From NCBI RefSeq assembly GCF_003205295.1, contig NZ_QJRP01000038.1, positions 1-40,713 of the forward strand: DNA of 40,713 nt, written 5' to 3'. The stretch is from Pseudomonas mosselii. GTDB taxonomy: Bacteria > Pseudomonadota > Gammaproteobacteria > Pseudomonadales > Pseudomonadaceae. The notes beneath the pieces were generated by a model. The model saw only the letters and a program-made list of their open reading frames with translations. It made no database searches and was not told the origin of the DNA. Shown piece after piece: positions 8,374 through 16,970 of the stretch. Every line of letters starts with the position of its first letter. The first letter of the stretch is position 1. The position numbers and the translations under genes are program-made.

Positions 8374-8618
8374 TTCAAAGCGTTGTACCTGCAGTAAGCC
8401 GAGGTGCGGGCGCTGAGCCCGCACTGAGGTAAAACCCGAGCAAGGGCCCACAAAGCCCGCGTTCATTACCTATGAAGATATGAGACCAGCAGGGGCTTCC
8501 GGGCTGGTACCCGGAAAATCAGCAGGATCCAGGTGGCGTGGTTCAGTCGCTGTGTTCGGACTTTTCCAGGTTTGCTGTGGCTCTCGCCGATCAGTCCCCT
8601 AACCGAGGGTGACCAAGC
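8374..8618 (+). other. Structured non-coding gap between sdhB and sucA
   Basis: 245 bases with no gene. A perfect 8-bp hairpin, GTGCGGGC (8404-8411)/GCCCGCAC (8417-8424), is flanked on both sides by GAGGT and has no T-run, so it is unlikely to be an efficient intrinsic terminator. Further potential stems involve CCAGC/GCTGG and CCGGG/CCCGG around 8480-8515. It may separate sdh and suc expression by processing or partial termination, or contain a weak sucA promoter. I found no good -35/-10 pair. Confidence 0.45.
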
Positions 8619-11450
8619 ATGCAAGAAAGCGTGATGCAGCGCATGTGGGATAGCGCCCACCTTTCAGGTGGTAACGCTGCATATGTGGAAGAGCTTTATG
8701 AGCTCTACCTGCACGACCCTAACGCTGTGCCAGAAGAGTGGCGCACCTACTTCCAGAAGTTGCCCGCCGACGGCAGCACCGCTACCGATGTATCGCACTC
8801 GACGATCCGCGACCATTTCGTACTGCTGGCAAAGAACCAGCGCCGCGCCCAACCGGTATCCGCCGGGAGCGTGAGCAGTGAACACGAGAAGAAGCAGGTT
8901 GAAGTGCTGCGACTGATCCAGGCCTATCGTATGCGCGGCCATCAGGCTGCCAAGCTCGACCCGTTGGGGTTGTGGCAGCGCCCTGCGCCCGTAGACCTGT
9001 CGATCAATCACTACGGCTTGACCAATGCCGATCTTGATACGACCTTCCGTGCCGGCGACCTGTTCATCGGCAAAGAGGAAGCGAGCCTACGCGAAATCTT
9101 CGAAGCGCTGCAGAAGACATATTGTCGCACCATTGGCGCCGAGTTCACCCACATCGTCGATTCCGAGCAGCGCAGCTGGTTCCAGCAGCGCCTGGAAAGC
9201 GTGCGTGGCCGTCCGGAGTTCTCCGCCGACGTGCAGGCTCACCTGCTCGAGCGCGTCACGGCCGGTGAGGGCCTGGAGAAGTACCTGGGCACCAAGTACC
9301 CGGGCACCAAGCGCTTCGGCCTCGAGGGTGGCGAAAGCCTGATCCCGATGCTGGACGAAATGATCCAGCGCTCCGGCTCCTACGGCACCAAGGAAGTCGT
9401 GATCGGCATGGCCCACCGTGGCCGCCTGAACGTGCTCGTCAACACCTTCGGCAAGAACCCGCGCGAGCTGTTCGACGAGTTCGAAGGCAAGAAGATGAAC
9501 GAGCTGGGCTCCGGTGACGTGAAGTATCACCAGGGCTTCTCCTCCAACGTGATGACCCCCGGTGGCGAAGTCCACCTGGCCATGGCGTTCAACCCCTCCC
9601 ACCTGGAAATCGTCTCGCCAGTGGTGGAAGGTTCGGTTCGCGCCCGCCAGGATCGCCGCAACGACACCGTTGGCGACAAGGTTCTGCCGATCTCCATCCA
9701 CGGTGACGCAGCATTCGCCGGCCAGGGTGTGGTCATGGAAACCTTCCAGATGTCGCAGACCCGCGGTTTCAAGACCGGCGGCACCGTGCACATCGTGATC
9801 AACAACCAGGTCGGTTTCACCATCAGCAACCCGCTGGATGCGCGCTCCACCGAGTACGCCACCGACGTTGCCAAGATGATCCAGGCGCCGATCCTGCACG
9901 TGAACGGCGATGATCCGGAAGCGGTGATGTTCGTCACCCAGCTGGCCATCGACTACCGCATGCAGTTCAAGCGTGACGTGGTCATCGACCTGGTCTGCTA
10001 CCGTCGTCGCGGCCACAACGAGGCCGACGAGCCGAACGGCACCCAGCCGCTGATGTACCAGCAGATCACCAAGCAGCGCACTACCCGTGAGCTGTACGCC
10101 GAGCAGTTGATCAGCGCCGGTCGCATCGACGCCGAGCGCGCCCAGGCCAAGGTCGACGAGTACCGCAATGCCCTGGACAACGGCCTGCACGTGGTCAAGA
10201 GCCTGGTCAAGGAGCCGAACCGCGAGCTGTTCGTCGACTGGCGTCCGTACCTGGGCCATGCCTGGACCGCGCGTCACGACACCCGCTTCGACCTCAAGAC
10301 CCTGCAGGAGCTGTCGGCCAAGCTGCTCGAGCTGCCTGAAGGTTTCGTCGTCCAGCGCCAGGTGGCGAAGATCTACGAAGATCGCCAGAAGATGCAGGCC
10401 GGTGGCTTGCCAATCAACTGGGGTTATGCAGAGACCATGGCCTACGCCACCCTGCAGTTCGAAGGTCACCCGATCCGCATGACCGGCCAGGACATCGGCC
10501 GTGGCACCTTCTCGCACCGTCACGCGGTGCTGCACAACCAGAAGGACGCCAGCACCTACGTGCCGCTGAAGAACCTGTTCCCGGGCCAGCCGCGTTTCGA
10601 CCTGTACGACTCCTTCCTCTCGGAAGAAGCGGTACTGGCCTTCGAATACGGCTACTCGACCACCACGCCGAACGCGCTGGTGATCTGGGAAGCCCAGTTC
10701 GGCGACTTCGCCAACGGCGCACAAGTGGTGATCGACCAGTTCATCACCAGCGGCGAGCACAAGTGGGGCCGCCTGTGCGGTCTGACCATGCTGCTGCCGC
10801 ACGGCTATGAAGGCCAGGGTCCGGAGCACTCCTCCGCGCGTCTGGAACGCTACCTGCAGCTGTGCGCCGAGCACAACATCCAGGTCTGCGTACCGACCAC
10901 CCCGGCACAGATCTACCACCTGCTGCGTCGCCAGGTGATCCGTCCGCTGCGCAAGCCGCTGGTCGTGCTGACGCCGAAGTCGCTGCTGCGCCACAAGCTG
11001 GCCATCTCGACCCTGGAAGACCTGGCCGATGGCTCGTTCCAGACCGTGATCCCGGAAATCGACACCCTGGATCCTGCCAAGGTCGAGCGCCTGGTGCTGG
11101 CCAGCGGCAAGGTCTACTACGACCTGCTGGAAAAACGCCGTGCCGAAGGCCGCGAAGACATCGCCATCGTGCGTATCGAGCAGCTGTATCCGTTCCCTGA
11201 GGACGACCTGGTCGAAATCCTCGCGCCTTACACCAACCTCAAGCATGCAGTGTGGTGTCAGGAAGAGCCGATGAACCAGGGCGCCTGGTACAGCAGCCAG
11301 CACCACATGCGCCGTATCCTGGGCCGCCACAACAAGGCGCTGGTCCTGGAATACGCCGGCCGCGACGCTTCCGCCGCGCCAGCTTGTGGTTATGCATCGA
11401 AGCACGCCGAACAGCAGGAAAAACTGCTGCAAGACGCCTTCACTGTCTAA
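8619..11450 (+). CDS. sucA: 2-oxoglutarate dehydrogenase E1 component
   Basis: 943 residues; the thiamine diphosphate-dependent subunit that decarboxylates 2-oxoglutarate and transfers the succinyl group to the lipoyl arm of SucB. The N-terminal segment (AYVEELYELYLHDPNAVPEEW) is the region that binds E2. Thiamine-domain motifs include MAHRGRLNVL, FNPSHLE and the HGDAAFAGQG diphosphate-binding region. The C-terminal transketolase-like part has LLPHGYEGQGPEHSSARLER. Length is normal. Start ATG 8619 follows GAGGGTGA. Confidence 0.98.
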   Translation: MQESVMQRMWDSAHLSGGNAAYVEELYELYLHDPNAVPEEWRTYFQKLPADGSTATDVSHSTIRDHFVLLAKNQRRAQPVSAGSVSSEHEKKQVEVLRLIQAYRMRGHQAAKLDPLGLWQRPAPVDLSINHYGLTNADLDTTFRAGDLFIGKEEASLREIFEALQKTYCRTIGAEFTHIVDSEQRSWFQQRLESVRGRPEFSADVQAHLLERVTAGEGLEKYLGTKYPGTKRFGLEGGESLIPMLDEMIQRSGSYGTKEVVIGMAHRGRLNVLVNTFGKNPRELFDEFEGKKMNELGSGDVKYHQGFSSNVMTPGGEVHLAMAFNPSHLEIVSPVVEGSVRARQDRRNDTVGDKVLPISIHGDAAFAGQGVVMETFQMSQTRGFKTGGTVHIVINNQVGFTISNPLDARSTEYATDVAKMIQAPILHVNGDDPEAVMFVTQLAIDYRMQFKRDVVIDLVCYRRRGHNEADEPNGTQPLMYQQITKQRTTRELYAEQLISAGRIDAERAQAKVDEYRNALDNGLHVVKSLVKEPNRELFVDWRPYLGHAWTARHDTRFDLKTLQELSAKLLELPEGFVVQRQVAKIYEDRQKMQAGGLPINWGYAETMAYATLQFEGHPIRMTGQDIGRGTFSHRHAVLHNQKDASTYVPLKNLFPGQPRFDLYDSFLSEEAVLAFEYGYSTTTPNALVIWEAQFGDFANGAQVVIDQFITSGEHKWGRLCGLTMLLPHGYEGQGPEHSSARLERYLQLCAEHNIQVCVPTTPAQIYHLLRRQVIRPLRKPLVVLTPKSLLRHKLAISTLEDLADGSFQTVIPEIDTLDPAKVERLVLASGKVYYDLLEKRRAEGREDIAIVRIEQLYPFPEDDLVEILAPYTNLKHAVWCQEEPMNQGAWYSSQHHMRRILGRHNKALVLEYAGRDASAAPACGYASKHAEQQEKLLQDAFTV

Positions 11451-11492
11451 CGCCTTCGCGCACCTGAAACCGAATTTAAGGAAACACAGATA

Positions 11493-12716
11493 ATGGCTAT
11501 CGAGATCAAAGCCCCAACCTTCCCGGAATCGGTTGCCGATGGCACCGTTGCCACCTGGCACAAGCAGCCGGGCGACGCCGTCAAGCGTGACGAGCTGATC
11601 GTCGACATCGAGACCGACAAGGTCGTCCTGGAAGTCCTGGCCACCGCTGACGGCGTGCTGGGCGCCATCGTCAAGGGCGAGGGCGACACCGTCCTGTCCG
11701 ACGAAGTCCTGGGCTCGATCGTTGAAGGTGGCGCCGCCGCCGCAGCGCCAGCTGCCGCGCCTGCCGCTGCTGCTCCGGCCGCTGCTGCCGCCGACGCTGG
11801 CGAAGACGACCCGGTCGCTGCTCCAGCCGCGCGCAAGCTGGCTGAAGAGAACGGCATCGACCTGGCTACCGTTGCCGGCACCGGCAAGGGCGGTCGCATC
11901 ACCAAGGAAGACGTCGTCGCTGCCGTTGCCAACAAGAAGTCGGCTCCTGCCGCTGCTCCGGCTGCCAAGCCGGCCGCTGCTGCCGCTGCCCCGGTTGTCG
12001 TCGCCGCTGGCGACCGCACCGAGAAGCGTGTGCCGATGACCCGCCTGCGCGCCAAGATCGCCGAGCGTCTGGTCGAAGCACAGTCGAACATGGCCATGCT
12101 GACCACCTTCAACGAAGTCGACATGACCGAAGTCATGGCCCTGCGTTCGAAGTACAAGGACCTGTTCGAGAAGACCCACAACGGCGTGCGCCTGGGCTTC
12201 ATGTCGTTCTTCGTCAAGGCTGCCACCGAGGCGCTGAAGCGCTTCCCGGCAGTCAACGCCTCGATCGACGGCAACGACATCGTCTACCACGGTTTTGCTG
12301 ACGTCGGCGTCGCCGTCTCCAGCGACCGTGGCCTGGTGGTACCGGTGCTGCGCAACGCCGAATCGATGTCGCTGGCCGAGATTGAGAACGGCATCGCCAC
12401 CTTCGGCAAGAAGGCCCGTGACGGCAAGCTGTCGATCGAAGAGATGACTGGCGGTACCTTCACCATCACCAACGGTGGTACCTTCGGCTCGATGATGTCG
12501 ACCCCGATCGTCAACCCGCCGCAGGCCGCGATCCTGGGCATGCACAACATCATCCAGCGCCCGATGGCCATCAACGGCCAGGTAGTGATCCGCCCGATGA
12601 TGTACCTGGCGCTGTCGTACGATCACCGCCTGATCGACGGCAAGGAAGCGGTAACCTTCCTGGTGACCATCAAGAACCTGCTGGAAGATCCGTCTCGCCT
12701 GCTGCTGGACATCTAA
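11493..12716 (+). CDS. sucB: 2-oxoglutarate dehydrogenase E2 component, dihydrolipoyl succinyltransferase
   Basis: 407 residues; core of the 2-oxoglutarate dehydrogenase complex, moving the succinyl group to CoA. Domains in order: a single lipoyl domain with lipoyl-lysine K43 in ETDKVVLEV, an Ala/Pro-rich linker (about 78-106), an E1/E3-binding domain ([22 protein letters not shown]), a second Ala/Pro linker, and the catalytic domain ending with the [13 protein letters not shown] active-site His. A single lipoyl domain fits SucB rather than AceF. It follows sucA by 42 bases with a TAAGGA ribosome site. Confidence 0.97.
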
Positions 12717-12736
12717 TCAACTAGCCGCGCGCCGCC

Positions 12737-12764
12737 GGCCCCGCTCTTCGCAAGAGGCGGGGCC
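12737..12764 (+). other. GC-rich hairpin between sucB and lpdG
   Basis: GGCCCCGC-TCTT pairs with AAGA-GGCGGGGCC (one bulged G), with a CGC loop, 20 bases after the sucB stop and 45 before lpdG. No T-run follows. Such stems inside operons often protect upstream mRNA from 3' exonucleases and so set subunit ratios; that role is inferred. Confidence 0.6.
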
Positions 12765-12808
12765 GTGCGGTACGCGGCCTGTAGCTTGTAGCTGATAAGG
12801 AATCTTTT

Positions 12809-14245
12809 ATGACCCAGAAATTCGACGTAGTGGTGATTGGTGCAGGTCCTGGCGGCTATGTTGCCGCCATCAAGGCTGCCCAACTCGGTCTGAAGACTGC
12901 CTGTATCGAGAAATACACCGACGCCGAGGGCAAGCTGGCCCTGGGCGGCACCTGCCTGAACGTGGGTTGCATTCCGTCCAAGGCGCTGCTGGACAGCTCC
13001 TGGAAGTACAAGGAAGCCAAAGAGAGCTTCAACGTGCACGGTATCTCCACTGGCGAAGTGAAGATGGACGTTGCCGCGATGGTTGGCCGCAAGGCCGGTA
13101 TCGTCAAGAACCTGACCGGTGGCGTCGCCACCCTGTTCAAGGCCAACGGCGTCACTTCGATCCAGGGCCACGGCAAGCTGCTGGCCGGCAAGAAAGTCGA
13201 AGTCACCAAGGCTGACGGCACCACCGAAGTCATCGAAGCCGAGAACGTGATCCTGGCTTCGGGTTCGCGTCCGATCGACATTCCGCCGGCCCCGGTCGAC
13301 CAGAACGTCATCGTCGACTCCACCGGCGCCCTGGAATTCCAGAGCGTACCGAAGCGCCTGGGCGTCATCGGTGCCGGCGTGATCGGCCTGGAGCTGGGCT
13401 CGGTATGGGCTCGCCTGGGTGCCGAAGTCACCGTCCTGGAAGCCCTGGACACCTTCCTGATGGCTGCCGACACCGCCGTGTCGAAAGAAGCCCAGAAGAC
13501 CCTGACCAAGCAAGGCCTGGACATCAAGCTGGGCGCTCGCGTCACCGGCTCGAAAGTCAACGGCAACGAAGTCGAAGTCACCTACACCAACGCCGAAGGC
13601 GAGCAGAAGATCACCTTCGACAAGCTGATCGTCGCGGTCGGCCGTCGTCCGGTGACCACCGACCTGCTGGCCGCCGACAGCGGCGTGACCATCGACGAGC
13701 GTGGCTACATCTTCGTCGATGACCACTGCGCTACCAGCGTTCCGGGCGTATTCGCCATTGGTGACGTGGTGCGTGGCATGATGCTGGCGCACAAGGCCTC
13801 GGAAGAGGGCATCATGGTCGTCGAGCGCATCAAGGGCCACAAGGCCCAGATGAACTACGACCTGATCCCGTCGGTCATCTACACCCACCCGGAAATCGCG
13901 TGGGTCGGCAAGACCGAACAAGCCTTGAAGGCCGAGGGTGTTGAGGTTAACGTAGGCACCTTCCCGTTCGCGGCCAGCGGCCGTGCGATGGCAGCCAACG
14001 ATACCGGTGGTTTCGTCAAGGTCATCGCCGACGCCAAGACCGACCGCGTCCTGGGTGTTCACGTGATTGGCCCGTCGGCTGCCGAACTGGTACAGCAGGG
14101 CGCGATCGCAATGGAATTCGGCACCAGTGCCGAGGATCTGGGCATGATGGTCTTCAGCCATCCGACCCTGTCCGAAGCGTTGCATGAAGCAGCGCTGGCG
14201 GTGAATGGCGGTGCCATTCACGTCGCCAACCGTAAGAAGCGTTAA
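12809..14245 (+). CDS. lpdG: Dihydrolipoyl dehydrogenase (E3)
   Basis: 478 residues; FAD enzyme that reoxidises the dihydrolipoyl arm of SucB with NAD+. It has the FAD motif GAGPGGYVAA at residues 11-20, the redox disulfide GGTCLNVGCIPSK (C49 and C54), the NAD-binding GAGVIGLELGSVWARLG, and the C-terminal HPTLSEALHEAAL with the catalytic His-Glu pair. Position in the suc cluster matches the Lpd-Glc type of P. putida, which also serves pyruvate dehydrogenase and the glycine cleavage system; I know this from the literature rather than the sequence. Good ribosome site AAGGAA upstream. Confidence 0.96.
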   Translation: MTQKFDVVVIGAGPGGYVAAIKAAQLGLKTACIEKYTDAEGKLALGGTCLNVGCIPSKALLDSSWKYKEAKESFNVHGISTGEVKMDVAAMVGRKAGIVKNLTGGVATLFKANGVTSIQGHGKLLAGKKVEVTKADGTTEVIEAENVILASGSRPIDIPPAPVDQNVIVDSTGALEFQSVPKRLGVIGAGVIGLELGSVWARLGAEVTVLEALDTFLMAADTAVSKEAQKTLTKQGLDIKLGARVTGSKVNGNEVEVTYTNAEGEQKITFDKLIVAVGRRPVTTDLLAADSGVTIDERGYIFVDDHCATSVPGVFAIGDVVRGMMLAHKASEEGIMVVERIKGHKAQMNYDLIPSVIYTHPEIAWVGKTEQALKAEGVEVNVGTFPFAASGRAMAANDTGGFVKVIADAKTDRVLGVHVIGPSAAELVQQGAIAMEFGTSAEDLGMMVFSHPTLSEALHEAALAVNGGAIHVANRKKR

Positions 14246-14417
14246 TTATAAGAAACCACGGCGGTCTGCCCGTCGTGGGTCTTGCGTGCAAGACTCACCG
14301 CGGAACGTCCGCCGGACCGGATCACATGGGAAAACCCGGGGTCAACGGTCACAGGTGGTGCGGCGCCAGTAATGGCGCAGCGCCGAAGCGCAGTACCTAA
14401 CGAAGACGGTAAAAAGC
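14246..14417 (+). other. Multi-hairpin gap between lpdG and sucC
   Basis: 172 bases without a gene. Successive stems can be drawn: CCACGGCGG with CCGTCGTGG (one G-U pair), the perfect GTCTTGC-GT-GCAAGAC, GCGGA-ACG-TCCGC, and GCGCC-AGTAAT-GGCGC. None has a T-run. The density of stems suggests a processed or regulatory spacer, perhaps a REP-like remnant. No clear promoter was found for sucC. Confidence 0.5.
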
Positions 14418-15584
14418 ATGAATCTTCACGAGTATCAGGGTAAGCAGCTGTTCGCTGAATACGGCCTGCCAGTTTCCAAGGGTTTCGCAGTCGACACCCC
14501 TGAAGCTGCAGCAGAAGCCTGCGACAAGATCGGCGGTTCCGAGTGGGTTGTAAAAGCCCAGGTTCACGCGGGTGGTCGCGGTAAAGCGGGCGGCGTCAAG
14601 CTGGTTCGCAGCAAGGAAGACGCCAAGGCGTTCGCTGCCCAGTGGCTTGGCAAGAACCTGGTTACCTACCAGACCGACGCCAATGGTCAGCCAGTTTCCA
14701 AGATCCTGGTCGAATCCTGCACTGACATCGCCAAAGAGCTGTACCTGGGCGCTGTAGTCGATCGTTCGAGCCGCCGCATCGTGTTCATGGCTTCCACCGA
14801 AGGTGGCGTGGACATCGAGAAAGTCGCTCACGACACTCCTGAGAAGATCCTCAAGGCCACCATCGATCCGCTGGTCGGCGCTCAGCCGTTCCAGGGTCGC
14901 GAGCTGGCGTTCCAGCTGGGCCTGGAAGGCAAGCAAGTTCAGCAGTTCGCCAAGATCTTCGTAGGCCTGGCCAAGCTGTTCAAGGATCACGATCTGGCCC
15001 TGCTGGAAGTGAACCCGCTGGTGATCAAGGCCGATGGCGATCTGCACTGCCTCGATGCCAAGATCAACATCGACGCCAACGCCATGTACCGTCAGCCGAA
15101 GCTGAAGACCTTCCACGACCCGTCGCAGGACGACGCCCGTGAAGCCCACGCCGCCAAGTTCGAACTGAACTACGTTGCCCTCGAAGGCAACATCGGCTGC
15201 ATGGTCAACGGTGCCGGCCTGGCCATGGGTACCATGGACATTGTCAACCTGCACGGCGGCAAGCCAGCCAACTTCCTCGACGTGGGCGGCGGCGCTACCA
15301 AAGAGCGCGTTACCGAAGCATTCAAGATCATCCTGTCCGACAGCAATGTCGCGGCCGTCCTGGTCAACATCTTCGGCGGCATCGTTCGCTGCGACATGAT
15401 TGCCGAAGGCATCATCGGCGCTGTGAAAGAAGTCGGCGTCAAGGTTCCGGTTGTCGTTCGCCTCGAAGGCAACAACGCCGAACTGGGCGCTAAAGTACTG
15501 GCAGAAAGCGGTTTGAACATCATTGCGGCAACCAGCCTGACCGACGCTGCTCAACAAGTTGTCAAAGCTGCGGAGGGCAAGTAA
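14418..15584 (+). CDS. sucC: Succinyl-CoA synthetase (ADP-forming) beta subunit
   Basis: 388 residues; with SucD converts succinyl-CoA to succinate while making ATP or GTP. It opens with MNLHEYQGKQLFAEYGLPV and contains the ATP-grasp fold (KAQVHAGGRGKAGGVKL, LLEVNPLVI, GDLHCLDAKINID) and the C-terminal ligase domain with NIFGGIVRCD. Full length. Its TAA stop overlaps the sucD ATG by one base (TAATG), implying coupled, equimolar translation. Confidence 0.98.
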   Translation: MNLHEYQGKQLFAEYGLPVSKGFAVDTPEAAAEACDKIGGSEWVVKAQVHAGGRGKAGGVKLVRSKEDAKAFAAQWLGKNLVTYQTDANGQPVSKILVESCTDIAKELYLGAVVDRSSRRIVFMASTEGGVDIEKVAHDTPEKILKATIDPLVGAQPFQGRELAFQLGLEGKQVQQFAKIFVGLAKLFKDHDLALLEVNPLVIKADGDLHCLDAKINIDANAMYRQPKLKTFHDPSQDDAREAHAAKFELNYVALEGNIGCMVNGAGLAMGTMDIVNLHGGKPANFLDVGGGATKERVTEAFKIILSDSNVAAVLVNIFGGIVRCDMIAEGIIGAVKEVGVKVPVVVRLEGNNAELGAKVLAESGLNIIAATSLTDAAQQVVKAAEGK

Positions 15585-16468
15585 TGAGCGTCCTGATCAA
15601 TAAAGACACCAAAGTCATCTGCCAGGGCTTCACCGGCTCGCAGGGTACTTTCCACTCCGAACAAGCCATCGCCTACGGCACCAAGATGGTCGGCGGCGTC
15701 ACCCCGGGCAAGGGTGGCACCACCCACCTGGGCCTGCCGGTGTTCAACACCGTGAAAGAAGCCGTAGAAGCCACCGGCGCTGACGCGTCGGTCATCTACG
15801 TACCGGCTCCTTTCTGCAAGGACTCGATCCTGGAAGCCGCCTTCGGTGGCATCAAGCTGATCGTCTGCATCACCGAGGGTATTCCTACCCTCGACATGCT
15901 GGACGCCAAGGTCAAGTGCGACGAGCTGGGCGTGACCCTGATCGGCCCGAACTGCCCAGGCGTGATCACTCCGGGCGAGTGCAAGATCGGCATCATGCCG
16001 GGTCACATCCACCTGCCAGGCAAGGTCGGTATCGTGTCGCGTTCCGGCACCCTGACCTACGAAGCTGTCAAGCAGACCACCGACGCCGGCTTCGGCCAGT
16101 CGACCTGCGTCGGCATCGGCGGTGACCCGATCCCGGGCTCCAACTTCATCGACATCCTGAAGCTGTTCCAGGAAGACCCGAAGACCGAAGCGATCGTCAT
16201 GATCGGTGAGATCGGCGGTTCCGCTGAAGAAGAAGCCGCGGCCTACATCAAGGCCAACGTGACCAAGCCTGTCGTTTCCTACATCGCCGGTGTTACCGCA
16301 CCTGCGGGCAAGCGCATGGGCCACGCTGGCGCCATCATCTCCGGTGGCAAGGGTACTGCGGACGAGAAGTTCGCCGCCCTGCAGGACGCCGGTGTGAAAA
16401 CCGTGCGTTCCCTGGCTGACATCGGCAAGGCCCTGGCCGAGCTGACTGGCTGGGAAGTCAAGAAGTAA
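15584..16468 (+). CDS. sucD: Succinyl-CoA synthetase (ADP-forming) alpha subunit
   Basis: 294 residues; partner of SucC, carrying the phosphohistidine intermediate. The CoA-binding domain begins SVLINKDTKVICQGFTG (the GFTGSQGTFH loop). The phosphorylated histidine is predicted as H247 in KRMGHAGAIISGG. The GPNCPGVITP and GEIGGSAEEEAA motifs are present. The ribosome site GGAGG lies inside the end of sucC. A strong terminator starts 27 bases after the stop, closing the TCA block. Confidence 0.98.
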   Translation: MSVLINKDTKVICQGFTGSQGTFHSEQAIAYGTKMVGGVTPGKGGTTHLGLPVFNTVKEAVEATGADASVIYVPAPFCKDSILEAAFGGIKLIVCITEGIPTLDMLDAKVKCDELGVTLIGPNCPGVITPGECKIGIMPGHIHLPGKVGIVSRSGTLTYEAVKQTTDAGFGQSTCVGIGGDPIPGSNFIDILKLFQEDPKTEAIVMIGEIGGSAEEEAAAYIKANVTKPVVSYIAGVTAPAGKRMGHAGAIISGGKGTADEKFAALQDAGVKTVRSLADIGKALAELTGWEVKK

Positions 16469-16494
16469 GTAACACGCAGTACCCCCCACGCGCA

Positions 16495-16528
16495 CAAAGG
16501 CCACCTTCGGGTGGCCTTTGTCGTTTTT
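16495..16528 (+). terminator. Rho-independent terminator after sucD
   Basis: An 11-bp perfect stem CAAAGGCCACC/GGTGGCCTTTG with a TTCG tetraloop is followed by TCGTTTTT. It is a strong intrinsic terminator for the long sdh-suc transcript. Confidence 0.92.
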
Positions 16529-16554
16529 CTTGGCGATCGGCGATCACGCTTTTT

Positions 16555-16670
16555 GTGGGAGCGGCCTTGTGTCGCGAAAGGGCCGCAGAGCGGCCCCAGG
16601 GTTCTAGCGTCGATGCCAACTACCGCTGGGGCCGCTACGCGGCCCTTTCGCGACACAAGGCCGCTCCCAC
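16555..16670. repeat. Inverted REP pair, GCGGCCTTGTGTCGCGAAAGG subfamily
   Basis: Two perfect 32-base arms in inverted orientation (16555-16586 and 16639-16670), beginning GTGGGAGCGGCC and ending GCGAAAGGGCCGC, enclose a 52-base centre that itself contains a matching AGCGGCCCCAG/CTGGGGCCGCT pair. This is REPIN-like: two REPs facing each other that can form one long hairpin. The same subfamily recurs at 27446-27569 and 40498-40619. Confidence 0.88.
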
Positions 16671-16970
16671 GCGTAGGAAAGCTCGATCCCTTCAATCAGG
16701 ATTTTCAACCAGACATCTACCCAAATGAGCAATAAATTGTCGCCTAACACGTTCAACCAGACGACAAACACATACGCACATCGGACAAGCAGCACTGTGC
16801 CAGTGCGTTTGTCAGGCAAAACAGGTAGGCTACGCGTTCACTCTGTGCCCGTACCCCAAAAGGGAACGACACGCTAAACGGGTCTGGCTCACCAAGCCGG
16901 GCAGCATTTCCCTTCATCCTATGGGAAATCCCCTCCGACTCCCGATTTCAGCAGTGTGGTATTTCCTTAA
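16671..16970 (+). promoter_or_regulatory. Long upstream region of brnQ with repeats and dyads
   Basis: 300 bases with no gene. It contains an 11-base direct repeat TTCAACCAGAC (16704-16714 and 16752-16762), a dyad GCACTG-TGC-CAGTGC (16792-16806), and a dyad ATTTCCC/GGGAAAT with 10-base gap (16906-16912 and 16923-16929) about 40 bases before brnQ. A possible -35 TTGTCA lies at about 16811-16816, but its -10 is poor. brnQ-type genes are often leucine/Lrp controlled; which repeats act here is unknown. Confidence 0.35.

Noticed and set aside
8404..8424. Hairpin after sdhB as a terminator
   Set aside because: No T-run follows, and the suc genes are expected to be partly cotranscribed with sdh.
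9087..12626. 1179-codon open frame antisense to sucA and sucB
   Set aside because: It is a shadow of codon bias in high-GC DNA; the opposite strand holds two unmistakable enzymes.
16555..16670. Repeat pair as a CRISPR or transposon end
   Set aside because: Only two inverted copies, no spacers and no transposase; it matches REP elements seen elsewhere in the window.
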